Shown one piece after another: positions 24,770-36,889 of a stretch of DNA of 64,000 nt. The position numbers and the translations under genes were made by a program. The number at the start of each line of letters is the position of its first letter. Positions within the stretch are counted from its first letter, which is position 1. The notes below the pieces were generated by a model, which was not told the DNA's origin, ran no database searches, and saw only the letters and a program-made list of their open reading frames with translations. Source of the DNA: Ligula intestinalis (Eukaryota > Platyhelminthes > Cestoda > Diphyllobothriidea > Diphyllobothriidae). The stretch spans positions 43,035,650 to 43,099,649 of the forward strand of contig JAYGXS010000001.1 in assembly GCA_036362985.1 (NCBI GenBank). Direction: 5' to 3'.

Positions 24770-24905
24770 TTCTAGCAACTGCGATTTTCAGACCATGATT
24801 CCTTAGGAAAATAGAAGTCGGTAGAGGCCAGAATGGAAAGAATAATGTATTGTGTACACAGAGAATGGAGAATAGATGAAAGAAGGTTGACTGCGGAGAG
24901 CACGA
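24770..24905 (-). repeat. Repeat family A, minus-strand copy
   Basis: It reads in reverse AACTGCGATTTTCAGACC, TTCCTTAGGAAAATAGAAG, GGCCAGAATGGAAAGAATAA and AGAATGGAGAATAGATG, corresponding to the reverse complement of 43405-43540. Confidence 0.5.
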
Positions 24906-25436
24906 CCTTCCGCTAGAGGAGCGTGATCCGAAGTGCGGCTTAGAAGCAGAAATGCTCAGCGGCCCAGAGAGAGAGAGCGTTCACGCGCACAGGCCTGCTT
25001 TTCGTCGCCGGGCAGGAAGGCAGCTTTGCGACAACTGTGATTGGCTGTTCCCAGACGTCAAGACCAACGTCTCTGGACCTTTGGGAAAGTTCACTTTGAC
25101 GCGTGCTAGTCAAGACCCCTCGACCTGAATATATATAATGAGGTGTTGCACCGCAGAGGTGTGAGGGGCTGGCTATCACCGCGAGGTTCTTTGTGAGGCA
25201 GCCACAGGGATATGATTGGCCAGACCGGACTGGCGTAGGAAGGCGACAGCATGCGCACCCGTTAGCGCAGTGGGCGTTCGCGCGTGAGCGTCCGCTCAGA
25301 GTGGAGTCCCCATACTGCCTCTGGGTCTGTCCAGTCTTAAAGCCGTAAGGATGACGTATATGGCCGCCTAAATAGGACACGAGAACAGGAGCCACTCACA
25401 ATACACATGGGGTTTTGCGCCAAATTCCAGAGAAAT
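24906..25436. other. GC-richer spacer, probably repeat flank
   Basis: A 151-codon minus frame (25395-24940) spans this stretch, but its composition is poor in hydrophobic cores and it lies between repeat copies. It is more likely body sequence of an interspersed repeat than a gene. A short AG run lies at 24968-24980. Confidence 0.3.
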
Positions 25437-25572
25437 TAGGTTTAGGATTCAGGTGAGGTATAGGGTTGAGGTCAGAGTTGAGGTTATGGTCAGAATTATC
25501 ATAAGGAATCGGGTTAGGGTTCGAGTTAACTGTAGGCTTACCGAGGAGCGTTAAGACTACTTGGTTTAACCC
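25437..25572 (-). repeat. Degenerate telomere-like (TTAGGG-related) repeat tract
   Basis: Irregular units such as GGTTTAGG, TATAGGGTTGAGG and GGGTTAGGGTTCGAGTTAA lie on the top strand, opposite in orientation to the 4-kb and 40-kb tracts. Confidence 0.5.
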
Positions 25573-25690
25573 TAACGGTTGCGATTTTTGAGGCCTGGTT
25601 CCTTAGGAATAGAGAAAAGTCAGGCCAAAGTAGTAGAAGAATAGATTCTCTGCAGAATAAATGGGAGAATAGGCAGTAGGAGATTGACTT
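25560..25690 (-). repeat. Repeat family A, minus-strand copy
   Basis: It contains the reverse complement of GCCTC...AATCGCAACCGTTAGGG with CCTTAGGAATAG and the TTCTCTGCAGAATAAATGGG block. It abuts the telomere-like tract at 25437-25572. Confidence 0.5.
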
Positions 25691-25699
25691 TCAGACAAC

Positions 25700-26670
25700 C
25701 ACACAACCGCAAGCTAGTGGATGGGGTCTGAAGTGATGTCTGCTCGACAGTTGTCACATGAGGTCCTGTGTGAGTCGGCCTGTGATTGGCTGTTTCAGAG
25801 GCCGGAAGCAGCAAGCGTTCTCAAAATGCACTTAGACTTGAGCTAGTCACGACGAGCATTCACAAGTGCACTTCATGTGGAGCTATTTACTACAGGGTTT
25901 AGATTTAGGTTACATTTTAGTTTTATTTTCGGGTTATTGTTAGTGTGAAGACCCGTGAATTTTTACCCTTCTTGAAATGTATTGCAAGGCCAACTATTGC
26001 AAGTGCAGCATCAAGGAGGTGAACTAATATCCCTTAGTCTACTCCAACGGCACCTAGTTGAGGCTTTTACTAATTCATTTCAGTCTTACCCTTTCCTCGT
26101 TCGTAGAACCAAGAGCGTATCCTGCACTAAAGCTACTCGCAACACTTCATTAGTACAGCGATTATGCCTCGATCAACAAACGATTTCAATGAAGTGAGAT
26201 AAGGTATAAAAAATTCGACGCTAATACTGTAACTTTTTTAGGCCGTAAGCAGAATGCCTGGCAGTACTGTCAATGATCCACAGCGCAGATCTTCCATGTT
26301 CCTTATGCATTTGAAGAAAGAAGATGTATGCAAACGATTTCAGGGCAGGATTGTAGACGCATGCAGATATTGACCGCTTTACCAGGAAGTTGAATAGCTT
26401 TCCCAGACACCTTGCATGGAATTTTCTAGGCACACAAAAAGCTTATGTAGCTCGATCGCTGGTCTTTTTATATCGGATTGTCAGTATCTTTTTGCCCGCT
26501 TAGATCAGAACATAAAGCGGCAGAATTCTGCAGAATAGGCCAGGTTCATTAAAATTGTAGACTTTATAGCGCCCAATTGGTCAGGGTTGGGACAGATAAC
26601 CAACATTGCTGTATCCGGCGTCCTTATCGAGGAGTGCTGAGATTAATGGGTAAAACTCTTGTGGCTACGA
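25700..26670. other. No gene recognised
   Basis: A frame at 25982-26197 and its neighbours have no family resemblance. No splice-consistent exons were seen. Confidence 0.35.
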
Positions 26671-26679
26671 TCTTCAGAT

Positions 26680-26790
26680 CCGACCCTTTAGAAGAGAGGA
26701 GTCTTGGGAAGGTGAGAGTAGAAGGATCAGTATATTCTGTACAGAAAAATTGGATAATAATTAGGAGGAGGTTGCCACTCGTACTGGCAT
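26680..26790 (-). repeat. Repeat family A, diverged minus-strand copy
   Basis: The diagnostic TATTCTGTACAGAAAAATTG and flanking AGTAGAAGGA and AGGAGGAGGTTG blocks match the family in reverse. Confidence 0.4.
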
Positions 26791-27264
26791 GGCGTTCGAC
26801 CATAAGGGCCGTATGAGGGCGCGGGGTCGTCACGGGGGCCAATGACGCTGCCTGTGTCCATCCGCTGCGGGGTGGATTCCAGTCTGTCCGTCAGCGTGGG
26901 AACTGTCACAAGGTCCCAGAGTAGGTTTTGTGTGAGTCAGCCTCAGGACGATGATTAGTCCAACCAGTCTGGCGTGCGCGTGTGCGTCCCAGTCGCGCGA
27001 GGGCAAAGGTTGCGCGTCGCACGCGGTCGGGGGGGGGGGGCTAAAGTTGCCATCACATGACCTCGCCTGTGTAGTCTCGCGTTATGAGAAGGCGGGCTGC
27101 AGGGCCAAATACATCTTTACTCAAGAAGGCCCACTGTTAATAGAAGTGAAAATGCTAATTCTAGGAGGCAGTCCAGAAGAAGAAGAAGAAGATTGGACCA
27201 CTGGATCTAGGATGAAGGCTTCCTGATGGAATCCGAAACGTGTTTTTCCGGTTGTTGCATCTTC
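26791..27264. other. Repeat-rich spacer with poly-G run
   Basis: A run of ten or eleven G lies near 27029-27039, and a GAA microsatellite lies at about 27177-27195. No gene was seen. Confidence 0.4.
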
Positions 27265-27690
27265 TTCTTCTGAAGGTCCACTGCCTCAAGATTATGCAAA
27301 TTCGTAGCGGGCGGTTTCAGACTTGCTGACCTGTAGACACTTGACCGACTTCCACTCAGACACACGCATGCCTCCAAACTACTCACGGCTGCCTTAATGT
27401 CATTTGAATAAGCCACCCCTCGGTCAACGCACCATGGGCCACTACACACGACACCTCCATCGGATAGTACAACACACAAATTGAAAACCACTCGAACTTG
27501 CTCCATAAACATACAAAAGCAGCTCCCACTACCATCTTTCTCTCAGACCTGACTGGACGCAGTCAAAATTAGTCCTGGCTTCGCCAGTAGCCACTGCTAC
27601 CTAGGGCAGCAATTCTGACTTCTGTGCACAATCAATTGCTCCCATGGGTACTTTCTCTCTTCTCCTAAAGGTTGGGAGTTGGCCTTATTA
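27265..27690 (+). repeat. Repeat family B, long plus-strand copy
   Basis: The copy runs from CCACTGCCTCAAGATTATGC through ACCGACTTCCACTCAGACAC, CTCGGTCAACGCACCATGGG, TAAAATTAGTCCTGGC-like sequence and GCCAGTAGCCACTGCTACCT to CAATCAATTGCTCCCATGGG. It is collinear with 42665-43055 and with the reverse of 20045-20325. Confidence 0.65.
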
Positions 27691-29034
27691 TTGTAGTGCT
27701 CTGAGTACAAGCACTGCTTACATCCTACGGGGTCATTTTTGTAAATATCAACTCTTCCCCAAACACATCCACTAATTTGGAGTCTTCTCAGCAATTGAAT
27801 TCCCTGAACCACCCCCAAGACGCTTTGAAAGATAAGTTAGCAACTTCTACAATCTGCGCTTTAGTTACGGGAGGAGTCTTCTCTGTCCTCCTTTTTAAAA
27901 GTTAAATCAAGTTGTGAAGTTAATCATATAATATTAAAAATGCAGAAGCCTAAGCAATTAATCGTGAATTTTTGGCTTGCATGGAATTTTCGCTGACGCT
28001 TTGATAACAGTTTCTTTGGTCTCAAGCGACTTCATAGATGGACCATCACAGGCATTGCACTTACAAGCGATGTCTCATGAACTGGGTGGGCTCCGTTGTT
28101 GATGTCTGTGAACGTTATCTGAATTGGGAGACTCTCTGGAACATCTTTTCGAACTCGGGTCGCAAACAAATTTACCCTGCTGTATAACTTCCGATTGTCA
28201 GTTTATATTCATGTTTGATGCTAAATCAGTAGAGCGAATTGCCCTTCCGCAAGATGAAATTCACCCCGAGGTAAAAGAAAGTCAAGTGTATAGTTCTAAT
28301 CATGCTTCCTGTTTTAACCAATCACATTATTGCCAGCTTTTTGCCTGTGGATCGGTGGCCTACGCGTTGGCTGTAATTGCCTCGGTGGAGTATGCTGTTG
28401 TGGACCATCTGGAGTTAACTGAATTTAAGTCAGGTATGATGAATTATCCTTCGTCAAGGCGCATCCTAACGGCCCTATCCATGATTTCTAAAAGGAATAC
28501 TTCTGATTGCTCTCAGCGGTGCCGCAACGATGATTACGGGTATGATCGGTAGCTGCGGTGCCCTTCGACTCGCAAAGAGTTCACTCCTTCTGGTGAGTCC
28601 CTCTATGCCCGTTCAAAGTTTTGCATAAAAAGTACGCAATTTAGTTCCGGAGCTTTATGAGAATAAGGGTGTTGACACTTTCTAAATAAGCTGAGGCGTA
28701 TGCTGAAAGCCGATGCATTTTAGGAAAAGTAACATACGCAGCAGCGACTTCCCTTGAGGGCTAAGATTGGGATCTGAGTTTGTACCTACCTTGTGGGACG
28801 GGCTGAATGAAGCCTAATCTACTATCTCAACATAGGTTCTTCGCAGATTACGTCGGTATTGAATACCCGAGGAATCCTGCTGGGTGCTTTGCTGTGCTAG
28901 TTATACAGTACTTTTCCATGGTTCGATTTTAGCATTGTTTTCCTCTGTTTATTCGGTTCTCTTATGAGCATTTCTGGTGAAAAGAAGAAAAGGCACTCGG
29001 ATAACTGGTTTGGGTTTATATGCCGTCATCCATC
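27691..29034. other. Unassigned; one long open frame
   Basis: A 142-codon plus frame at 28124-28552 is the longest non-transposon frame between 17 and 29 kb. Its start is a TTG; it includes VAYALAVIASVEYAVVDHLE, which could be a membrane segment. No homology, splice sites or promoter were recognised. Confidence 0.25.
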
Positions 29035-29150
29035 GGGGATAAAACAGGCCCAGTCGAGGCACCTGAGGTTTGAACCTAGTTAGGTTGGTAATCGAGCAGT
29101 TTTCAGTCAACCGCCCTACTGGGTGAGCGACGGGCCTACGTTCGGCCGCT
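29035..29150 (-). repeat. tRNA-like sequence, possible tRNA-derived SINE head or pseudo-tRNA
   Basis: On the minus strand a box A-like TCGCTCACCCAGTAGGGCGG is followed about 40 bases later by a good box B, AGGTTCAAACCTCAGG. The anticodon region (ACTGAAAAC) resembles tRNA-Phe, but the stems do not pair properly, so it is not a functional tRNA. Confidence 0.35.
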
Positions 29151-29700
29151 ATGGTCAAAACTATTCGGTCATACGGCGGGACGAAAGTGAATCATTGCGC
29201 TTTTTCTTTAAATTGAGAGTCTAGGACCTTCACAAACTTGTGACAGTCCATTCCCACATTCGCATCCGTTTTCCCACGCTTATCTCCTGTTCGGCACACG
29301 CGCCTGGTCGATTTGCTGCTAGAGCCGCTCGCGTTTTGGCGCCAGCCAATCAACGTGCGTCATGCAGTACTTGGCTACATGCGACACATAACGAGGGCCT
29401 ACTGCTCGCGCTGGGGTCTTCGACACGTAATGGTAATCTCAGGCGCGACCTGTCGAGTTTCTATTCTATTTACCGATACAACGTCCTAGGTACTGCTTGC
29501 TAGTCGTCTTTCGATCAGCTGTGTGGGACCTAGGCCCTCCGTTCCCTGCCAAAACGAACATAGCCCTAAATGTTTTACGTGCGTGAAAATAACCTCAGCT
29601 GGTTAATGCAACTGTAACTCTGTGTCACTATTTTCTTTGCAGAGCAACGTTAAACAATACATAACAAGTTCGCTATCTAGGGATTGGCTAGTACCCAAAG
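29151..29700. other. No gene recognised
   Basis: A plus frame of 87 codons at 29240-29503 is Ala/Arg-rich and unsupported. Confidence 0.35.
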
Positions 29701-29739
29701 CAGTCTTAAGAATAAAATGTGTTAAATAATATTATTGAA

Positions 29740-30612
29740 GTCAGTTTTTGGCAAACAATTGTTTTCGGCAACTCTTCATCAGACCAAACATTTGCAAGGG
29801 ACATTAACGCTGTACATAACAATAAAAGTTTGAATAGGTAGGAAAATCAATAACTATCTAACACGGGCGCTGATTGGCCAACGCGGACTATGTCAGTTTG
29901 CGCATGTAGGCCATGTCAGAGTGTTGGTTGAGGGATTGTCGCTTGTTGGTAGGGGCGAAATCCTATCGCCACCTGGTGTTGGTTAAGGCCATGGAAGTGA
30001 CAGAGCTTGTGTCAGAGTCTTCTGACAACACAGCACTAGATTTGCTAGCCTAATAGCTACTGCTTTGGCTGTTGCAAGCATCCGTTGGCGTAGGCCTTTG
30101 GAAAAATTAGATGGTGTCCTGTAGACCACCTGAAAGGCTTCGTTAGTATCGACTCGATGGTTCGTATCGACTAGATGTGCGAGAATAGCACTCGAGATCG
30201 ATCTAGTTTCACCTCTACTTAGCCAGGTCGGTATGTGCTCACGTACCCTCTTTTCGAGACGCCTCGTTGTACGGCCGATGTATCCCGCTCCACAGGAGCA
30301 AGTGAAAGAGTAAATGCACATTGATGTGGCCTTCAAAGGGAGTCTGTCTTTACCTCCCAATCTAATGAGGGGAGAGTTCGCGAAGAGCACCCGTAAGTTC
30401 GCCGCTGGGAAAGCGTTTGTGATTGCAGTCCTCAAGCGTCGTCTGACCAGCTCGCTGTTTGCATCGCCTAAGAAAGGCAGTCTTATGAGTAGCCAATTTA
30501 AGTGGAGTTCAGCTGTTTGCAGGCCTACGCTTTTTAGCTCTTCACGGTGCAAATGTTTTAAAGGTACTCTTGAGGACTTAAGATAAATAGAGATAACCCT
30601 TGTGATTACCAC
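29740..30612 (-). mobile_element. Penelope-like element 3-prime part: open GIY-YIG frame plus tail
   Basis: The open frame 30612-29983 (209 codons) contains YSFTCSCGAGYIGRTTRRLE followed by KRVREHIPTWL, the GIY-YIG nuclease core of Penelope-like elements with its CSCG cysteine pair, then AILAHLVDTNHRVDTNEAFQ, SNFSKGLRQRMLATAKAVAI and a stop. Upstream it contains DANSELVRRRLRTAITNAFP, typical of the linker after the reverse transcriptase. The reverse transcriptase itself is absent, so the copy is 5-prime truncated, but this segment has no stop and may be young. The tail below 29983 contains CTGATGA (29782-29776) and GAAAAC (29766-29761), a hammerhead-like core placed where Penelope terminal repeats carry one. 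Confidence 0.85.
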
Positions 30613-30614
30613 CT

Positions 30615-30720
30615 TCCGGCCCGGTTTCTTGGGAAACGAGATATCATGGGAGGTTTTAGTGGTAGGAGAAGTTTATGCTGTCCATAAGGAATGGACAATA
30701 GGTAGGAGGAGCTGTGTCTG
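30615..30720 (-). repeat. Repeat family A, minus-strand copy
   Basis: The reverse complement shows CCTATTGTCCATTCCTTATG, GACAGCATAAACTTCTCCTA, CCACT and AAGAAACCGGGCCGGAAGG. It lies at the 5-prime break of the Penelope frame. Confidence 0.5.
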
Positions 30721-31290
30721 AAGTGACGAGAGTGTGGGGTATTGCCGGAAACAAAGAGCATTTTATGTTCCTGCAGCAAATCAGGAACTGAGTCACACTG
30801 ATTGGTGCGAATTCTCACGCGGGTAGATCAAGTCTAACGAGGCTGCGGCCAGACCGACAGGCGAGCGCGTAGGCGCGCAACTCCTGATAGCTCGAGGCAC
30901 GATGAGTCAGCGTGTGGTGGACAGTCAGGTGCGTGCCGGCATCTTGGCAGTTGCAGAAAAGTCGAGTCAGCACAGTGCCACTGATCATGGGTTTCCGAGT
31001 GGCACAAAATGGCCACTGTCCTATCACTGCAAGTAAGCCAAAACCCGAGAGCTCTGTTTTACGGGACCAGTGGTAAATTGAAAGCATTTCCTTATGTGAG
31101 CAGGAACCAGCCCTTACGACCAATGAAAAGCTACTGTATTAATACGATATTCCTGTTGCATCTAAGTAGATAGTTACGTTTAACTTGCTTTTCAATAGTT
31201 GTAAAGACTGATTTCTAGAAGGCTAAATTGTTATTTTTATTTGCTACTGCTATCTGCAAAATAAATATGTTTCACATTACTATCGTTCGC
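30721..31290. other. No gene recognised
   Basis: Two overlapping minus frames (31123-30815 and 31016-30834) are shadows of each other with chance composition. Confidence 0.35.
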
Positions 31291-31299
31291 ACATTTCAG

Positions 31300-31765
31300 A
31301 ATTCTGGGCTTTTTTCAGTTTTATTACAGAAATATAGGTAAATACCTCTGAACTCCTTCGTTGTACATAGCTATGATGCAGAACATGTGGCGTTGCCAGT
31401 AATGGAACTGCGGTAGGGGGGCGGACAGTAAAAACTTCTTAGGCATCTTTCATAAGTCTATTCTTGAATGCCATTTGTGGGATTTTAAGGAGAAAAACTG
31501 TCGCCTGTGGGGGGGAAGGCGAAGGGTACATGTAAATCGGATTTCCTGCTGCTGAAAGTGTTTGATTCATGTCAGGAGGAGGCTATCGCGGTCGTTCAAT
31601 ACCCTAATGGTCACACGAAGAGAAGATTGCGGTGGTCACGAGAACGTTACCGAGTGTCGGAGATGCGCCCATTATACGCCCTTGCTGGTTACCTGGTCTG
31701 CCGACCAGAAAATGGAATACGGGATCAATCGTTATTCTAAACAAACATATTACTGAAACGTAGCT
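31300..31765 (-). repeat. Isolated 3-prime end of a CR1-like element
   Basis: This segment is similar to 32147-32745 over most of its length (shared blocks GGAGAAAAACTGTC, CACGAGAACGT, CGGAGATGCG, CTGAACTCCTTCGTTGTACA versus CGAACTCCCTCTTGGTACA). The latter is the 3-prime untranslated part of the CR1-like element, so this looks like a second, severely 5-prime-truncated insertion in the same orientation. Confidence 0.55.
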
Positions 31766-32146
31766 AGCAGTATGTTTTTTAAAGGTAATTACTTCCAGAG
31801 AAGTCTGGTTGAAAATCTTACTTGCTGACGGGCGGTAATGGAATTAGTCTAGCATCATTACAGAGAACGTCTTTATATTGTACTAATAAACCATCCTTAC
31901 CCTCTTCACTGCTGTTGTTATGTATACCAAATGCCAAATTCATTTTCCTTATCTACTTCAGTATTCCTGCTTGGCAACCATCGAATGTCTCGGATTTATT
32001 GCTGCTGGCTCGCTGGCACTTCATAGCAGAATTGGTGTAAGTTCTCCTTGTGCTAGCCGGCTCTTTTCCTCTAACGAGTGCAATGACGATCCGAACGGGC
32101 ACAGGAAATAAACATTATGAGATAAGATAGCCAAACAACTGTGAAT
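31766..32146. other. Spacer between the two CR1-like 3-prime ends
   Basis: Short frames only; nothing is recognised. Confidence 0.4.
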
Positions 32147-35100
32147 TAAGTCAAGTCAAATTTATTAAACAGAAAATATAGGCAAACGCCTTCGAACTCC
32201 CTCTTGGTACATAAGATTTAAGAAATGCATCGGCACAGCCAAACATTACTAAGAAGTCGTTGACACAATTGTAGCCGACTACTCGCTTGTTTCAAGTAAT
32301 AAACTCACATTCAGTTCCCACGAGCCAGCAGCGTAACTGAGCAAAAAGAGCAGACAGTGAAAAAACTCCTAAGGCTGGCTCATAATTCAAAATGGAATGT
32401 TATTTGTGGTTTTTAGGAGAAAAACTGTCACTCGTGGGGGAAAGGTATGTGAATGTGAATGATAGGAGCATGATGCTTCTGTGAATGTTGGCGTCCATGG
32501 CGAGTAATATCGAAATCCGAAGGACCATGCGAGGAGGAGACCACGGAGTCACGAGAACGTCCCGAAGAACCGGAGATGCGTCCATGATTCGCCTTTGCTG
32601 TGTCAAGAGCAGAGGAGCCCCCCACGTTTTCAGTCAGTCGATACGAGAAAGAACGTGACAAGGCCACGCAGCCTAGAACCAAAAGTGCGGTAGATGCGAC
32701 CTCAGGTGCGATCAGCGCAGTTCGCATATTGAGCAGAGACGTCATAGCTAGATAATTTCTTACTCATTTGGTTAAATGCTAATAATAATACTTACAATAA
32801 TGCTACTTACAAATTACTATTAGCATATGTTTATAGCATTTAAGTCCTTGGATTCAGAAACTCAAATTCTGCGGTTCTCCTTAAAGCGTTCTACGCAGTT
32901 AAAACCGTCAAGGTTTGTTTGAAATACGTCTATGGATGGGGACATGACAATGTGCGCAGGAAAGGCATTCCAAGCCTGGATTAACCTCTTAGAGAAAAAG
33001 AATTTTCTTGGGCCGTCTTGCCCCAGTCACACGTAATTTGAGGGGGTGTCCTCGCAGCCTATTGGTGGTGGCCTGCTCAAAGAAGTCATTTGTTTGGGGG
33101 CAGCAATCCCGACCACGCAGCATGCGAAATGCCCGGATTAGGTCCCCGCGTAGCTGTCTGTAATCCAGAGGAAACAAGTCAAGATTTACCAATCGCGCCT
33201 CAAAAGAGAGGTTCCGTTGGCCTCGTACTAATTTTGTTACGCGTCTTTGTACCCTTTCGAGGGTTTTGTGGTCTTTGGCTGTCCAAGGTTTCCAGGCTTC
33301 GATGGCAAATTCCCGTTGGGGTCGTACGAACGTGCTGAAGACCTTGCCAAATACAACTTTATCAAACTTAGTAAAGGCGCGCTTGATTAGATACAAGCTC
33401 GACATTGCGGATTTAGCCACTTTCAGGCAGTGGAGTGATGGCTTCAGTGAAGGCGTGAACCACACCCCCAGGTCTTTCTGAGCCTCTACCTCTGGCAGTG
33501 GCGTGTGATTCAGGTAATACACCCTTCGAGGTGCAGTGCTGGTTCTACCGAATCGCATTAAGTTGCATTTGACCACATTGAATGGCATGAGCCAAAAGGT
33601 CGACCATTGCTCCAGTCGATGCAAATTTGCTTGGAGGTTTAATTCATCGTCTTGGTTGCGAATGACCTCCCAGAGTTTTAGGTCATCAACAAACATTGCG
33701 ACTTCGCAGTCTAGTCCGCTTATGCAGTCAGCAATATATATGCGGAAGAGGATAGGGCCAAGAACAGCACCCTGTGGAACCCCGCTCTCAACTGCTACCT
33801 CCGCCGACGGCTGTTCGCCAATACATACGGTCTGGATACGACCAGTCAAGAAGTTTGCGATCCACTGCAAAGGGTTTTCCTTTACCCCTATACAGCTGAG
33901 TTTGTATAAGAGACGTTGATGAGACACCGTGTCAAACGCCTTTTTGAAGTCTACGAAGACTGCACGCACTGTTTTCCCTTCATCGATCGCTCGGGTCCAC
34001 TGTTCTGGACAATAGAGCAGATTGTTCAAGCAGGACCTTCCCCAGCGGAATCCGTGCTGCTTATCAGAAAGAAGTTGATGCTGCTCCAAAAAGTGCATCA
34101 GCTCGCGTTTGACTATGCGTTCCATGAGCTAGCAGGATATTGAGGTGAGGCTGACCGGTCTGTAGTTATTTGCGGTCGCTCCACTCCCACTTTTGTGGAT
34201 GGGTGAGATCCACGCTGCCTTCCAATCGGGTGGCACTTGTCCAGTATTAAGAGAAGCTCGGAAGAGTAGGTACAGGGGTACTGCCAACTCTATGGCTAGC
34301 TCTTTTAATAGTTTTGCAGGTATCTCATCCTGACCAGATGACTTCGTTTCTTTGAGCTGTAGAAGTTCTCGCAGAACGGTAGCTTCCGTGAGTGCAACCG
34401 ATTCTATGGGCTGCATCTCACCCACACTGAAGTTTACAGCGGTGAACTCAGCCTCTCTCGTAAAGACCGACTGAACGAAGCAGAAAAGATGTTCCGCCTT
34501 TTCGTTAATTTCGCAAATTTCTACACCATGGTCTGTTTTTAACAGAGGAATAGGGTCTCTATTTCGAATGCATTGTCTAACATAGCTGTAGAAAAGCTTT
34601 GGGTATCCTACTGCACCGTTTATTCGATTGCTCTCGAAGTTTTGGCGGCTAATTCGTATCAGGCTTTTAACCCTGTTTCGCTGCGCCTCATACCTATTGT
34701 ACGATTCGGAGGTCCTCGCTCTGCGATAGGTTTTCCACATCCTTCCTTTTCGGTTTACTTCTCTCTTTAACGTCGGCGTTAGCCATCGAGGCCTATTTGT
34801 TGCGTTCTTTACCGTGATAGGACAGAAATCGGTAATAAGTCCGTGTAATACGGCTTTGAATGCCGACCAATCATCGAGAACGCACCCGGTGAATATTTCG
34901 TTCCAGCCTATCCCGCTCACTGTGGTTTGCATTTGTGTGAAGTCCCCTCTCCAGATGTTGCGTCTGGTTACCGCACTACGATCAGGCACAGATAAGAGTG
35001 AATATTCCCAATGTAGCCTTACGTGATCACTTTTCGAAGAGGTGGTGAGCAATTTACGACATCCACGCTATCAGGCGCTTTGGTAAGTACTAGGTCTAAG

Positions 35101-35570
35101 CAATTGGCTTGTTGCCCTTCGCGTAGTCTGGTCGGATATAAGGCATGTTGCGTTAGTAAAGATGCCTGTACTGTGTGCAGGAGTCGTCGATCGAAATTTA
35201 CTTCTGAGCCCGGCGCAGAACTCACATTCCAGTCGATATGGGGAGCCTTAAAGTCTCCCATGATCATGACATCGGATCTCACGGCAAATTCTTTGACTCC
35301 TATCAGACTAGTGTCTGACTGTTGGTTGCTCGACGGTGGACGGTAGACCGCCTTTATGTAAAGGGTCTGTGACCCCGGTGTTCTAACGGTGAGCCATATT
35401 GCCTCAATATTGCCCGAAAGGTTTTCGGATTTGTCGGACATGAGCGGGCCGTGTCTGACAAAGATAAGCACACCCCCATTTTGACGCCCGATTCTATCTT
35501 TTCGGAACACTTGAAACCCAGGGAGAGCAATTTCCTGGTTGCCTACCTTCGTGGACAAGTGTTACTGAGT
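32147..35570 (-). mobile_element. CR1-like non-LTR retrotransposon, 5-prime truncated (endonuclease, reverse transcriptase, 3-prime UTR)
   Basis: On the minus strand three frames follow one another: endonuclease (35558-35019), linker plus start of reverse transcriptase (35052-34129), and reverse transcriptase with C-terminal domain (34125-32989). After a frameshift the frame continues to about 32865 with IQAWNAFPAHIVMSPSIDVF, the usual C-terminus of the family. Motifs include GDFKAPHID, KSDHV, KSSGQDEIPAKLLKEL, NNYRPVSLTS, FVDFKKAFDTVSHQRLLYKL, GVPQGAVLGPILF and MFVDDLKLW. The catalytic FADD has become FVDD and the endonuclease GDFN has become GDFK, so the copy is dead. The 3-prime UTR ends at about 32147 in TTTGACTTGACTTAATT, a short-repeat tail as in CR1. 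The family is the same as the element at 59.8-64 kb. Confidence 0.9.
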
Positions 35571-36889
35571 TGATTTTACTTATGCAAGTGGCGCGTGCCT
35601 CATTGCCGTTTTAATTTAAGTTGCCCACTGGCTTGTTCCGCCGGCGCGTGATTGGATTGTGTGGTGCGGTCGGGCGCGCGGAACAACTTACTCCCAGCAG
35701 CCGCAGGAAAAACCTTCGACTGCAATTTTGTCACTTTAGACTTACTTTTAAAAATTTTCTTCTCTCCCTATCCTTTTTCCCCACCTTTCCCTTAAAAAAC
35801 CTATAACCACCGGTTTCGTAGGACGAAATGCTGAGACTAGGGGTAGATGAGGGGGACTACACAAGCTACTTATGCCAATCATTTTATGGATTGGGACATT
35901 ACGACCTTCGGGCCCAGTCTCCAATTGGATGTTGGACGCTAACGAATCCTACATTCAGAACGGAAAAAATGAAAAAAAAGGTTGGAATAAGTTTGGCAGC
36001 CAGGTGAGGACATACGTACAGCGCCACAAGGTTTGGCGCATCCCGAGTGAAGGAAGCGTCAAAGCGTCTTGAGCGAGAACATATCTGGGTCGGTCTTGAC
36101 ATTGTTTGACCGGTCTGAGTGGGCATGATTTGCCAGGCGCCAGACTGCGCGTGTAAGCCCACGAGAAGCCCAGCGTTGCAACAGGCACTAGGGAGCCACT
36201 AAACAGGCTCTGATTTGGACTGAATCCGTTGCGTCCGAAAGATACAGAAACTAGCGCGGGTGGGCTGAATGTAGCCATGCAGCCCCATACAATTGAGTGG
36301 GGGCGACAAAGGCGACGAAATCAATTAACAACACGGATATTCTAGTCGCTCACACTGACAACCGATATAAGAAGTAAGGAACCAGTAGGCATCACTTTCC
36401 TGCCACTGCCTCTGATGGTGGCTTTGAGTGGGCAGTAACCACCTCAGGCAAAGATACTTCTTGCTTCAGTGATTAACTTTTTCGGTGATCACGTCGCTTC
36501 TTTTTCAGGCTGTTATCATTCATAGAGGACCACGTTTCTGGCTCAATCTTCACCAACGCTCAACCAGATTAAATACGCCTGTTCCACAGATACTTGCTGC
36601 TTATTCCACACTTATTTCGTGTTTTTAAGTATGAGAGCTCTTCCTTACTTTCTGTAAATACTCCTGTTTCCAGAAATTCATCATTAGACGAGGGATAATG
36701 AAAATCCTACAGTTGGACAGGGTTAATATGGGTCCTTTGATTAAAATTCATCGTTTTCACACCATCCGCATGACGATATCGGCGTGTAGAGATCCTTGCT
36801 CTGGCAGAGGGGAGGAAATAAGGATAAGTTATGCGCATTGGTCACGGGTAAGTTACGTGGAGTGATAATTACTCTCATTTGCACGGGGG
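35571..36889. other. No gene recognised
   Basis: This is a spacer upstream of the CR1-like element; short frames only. Confidence 0.35.

Noticed and set aside
24940..25395. 151-codon minus-strand frame
   Set aside because: It lies between repeat copies, has repeat-like composition and no splice sites or recognisable family.
29035..29150. Functional tRNA-Phe
   Set aside because: The promoter boxes are tRNA-like but the anticodon and acceptor stems do not pair; kept only as a tRNA-like repeat.
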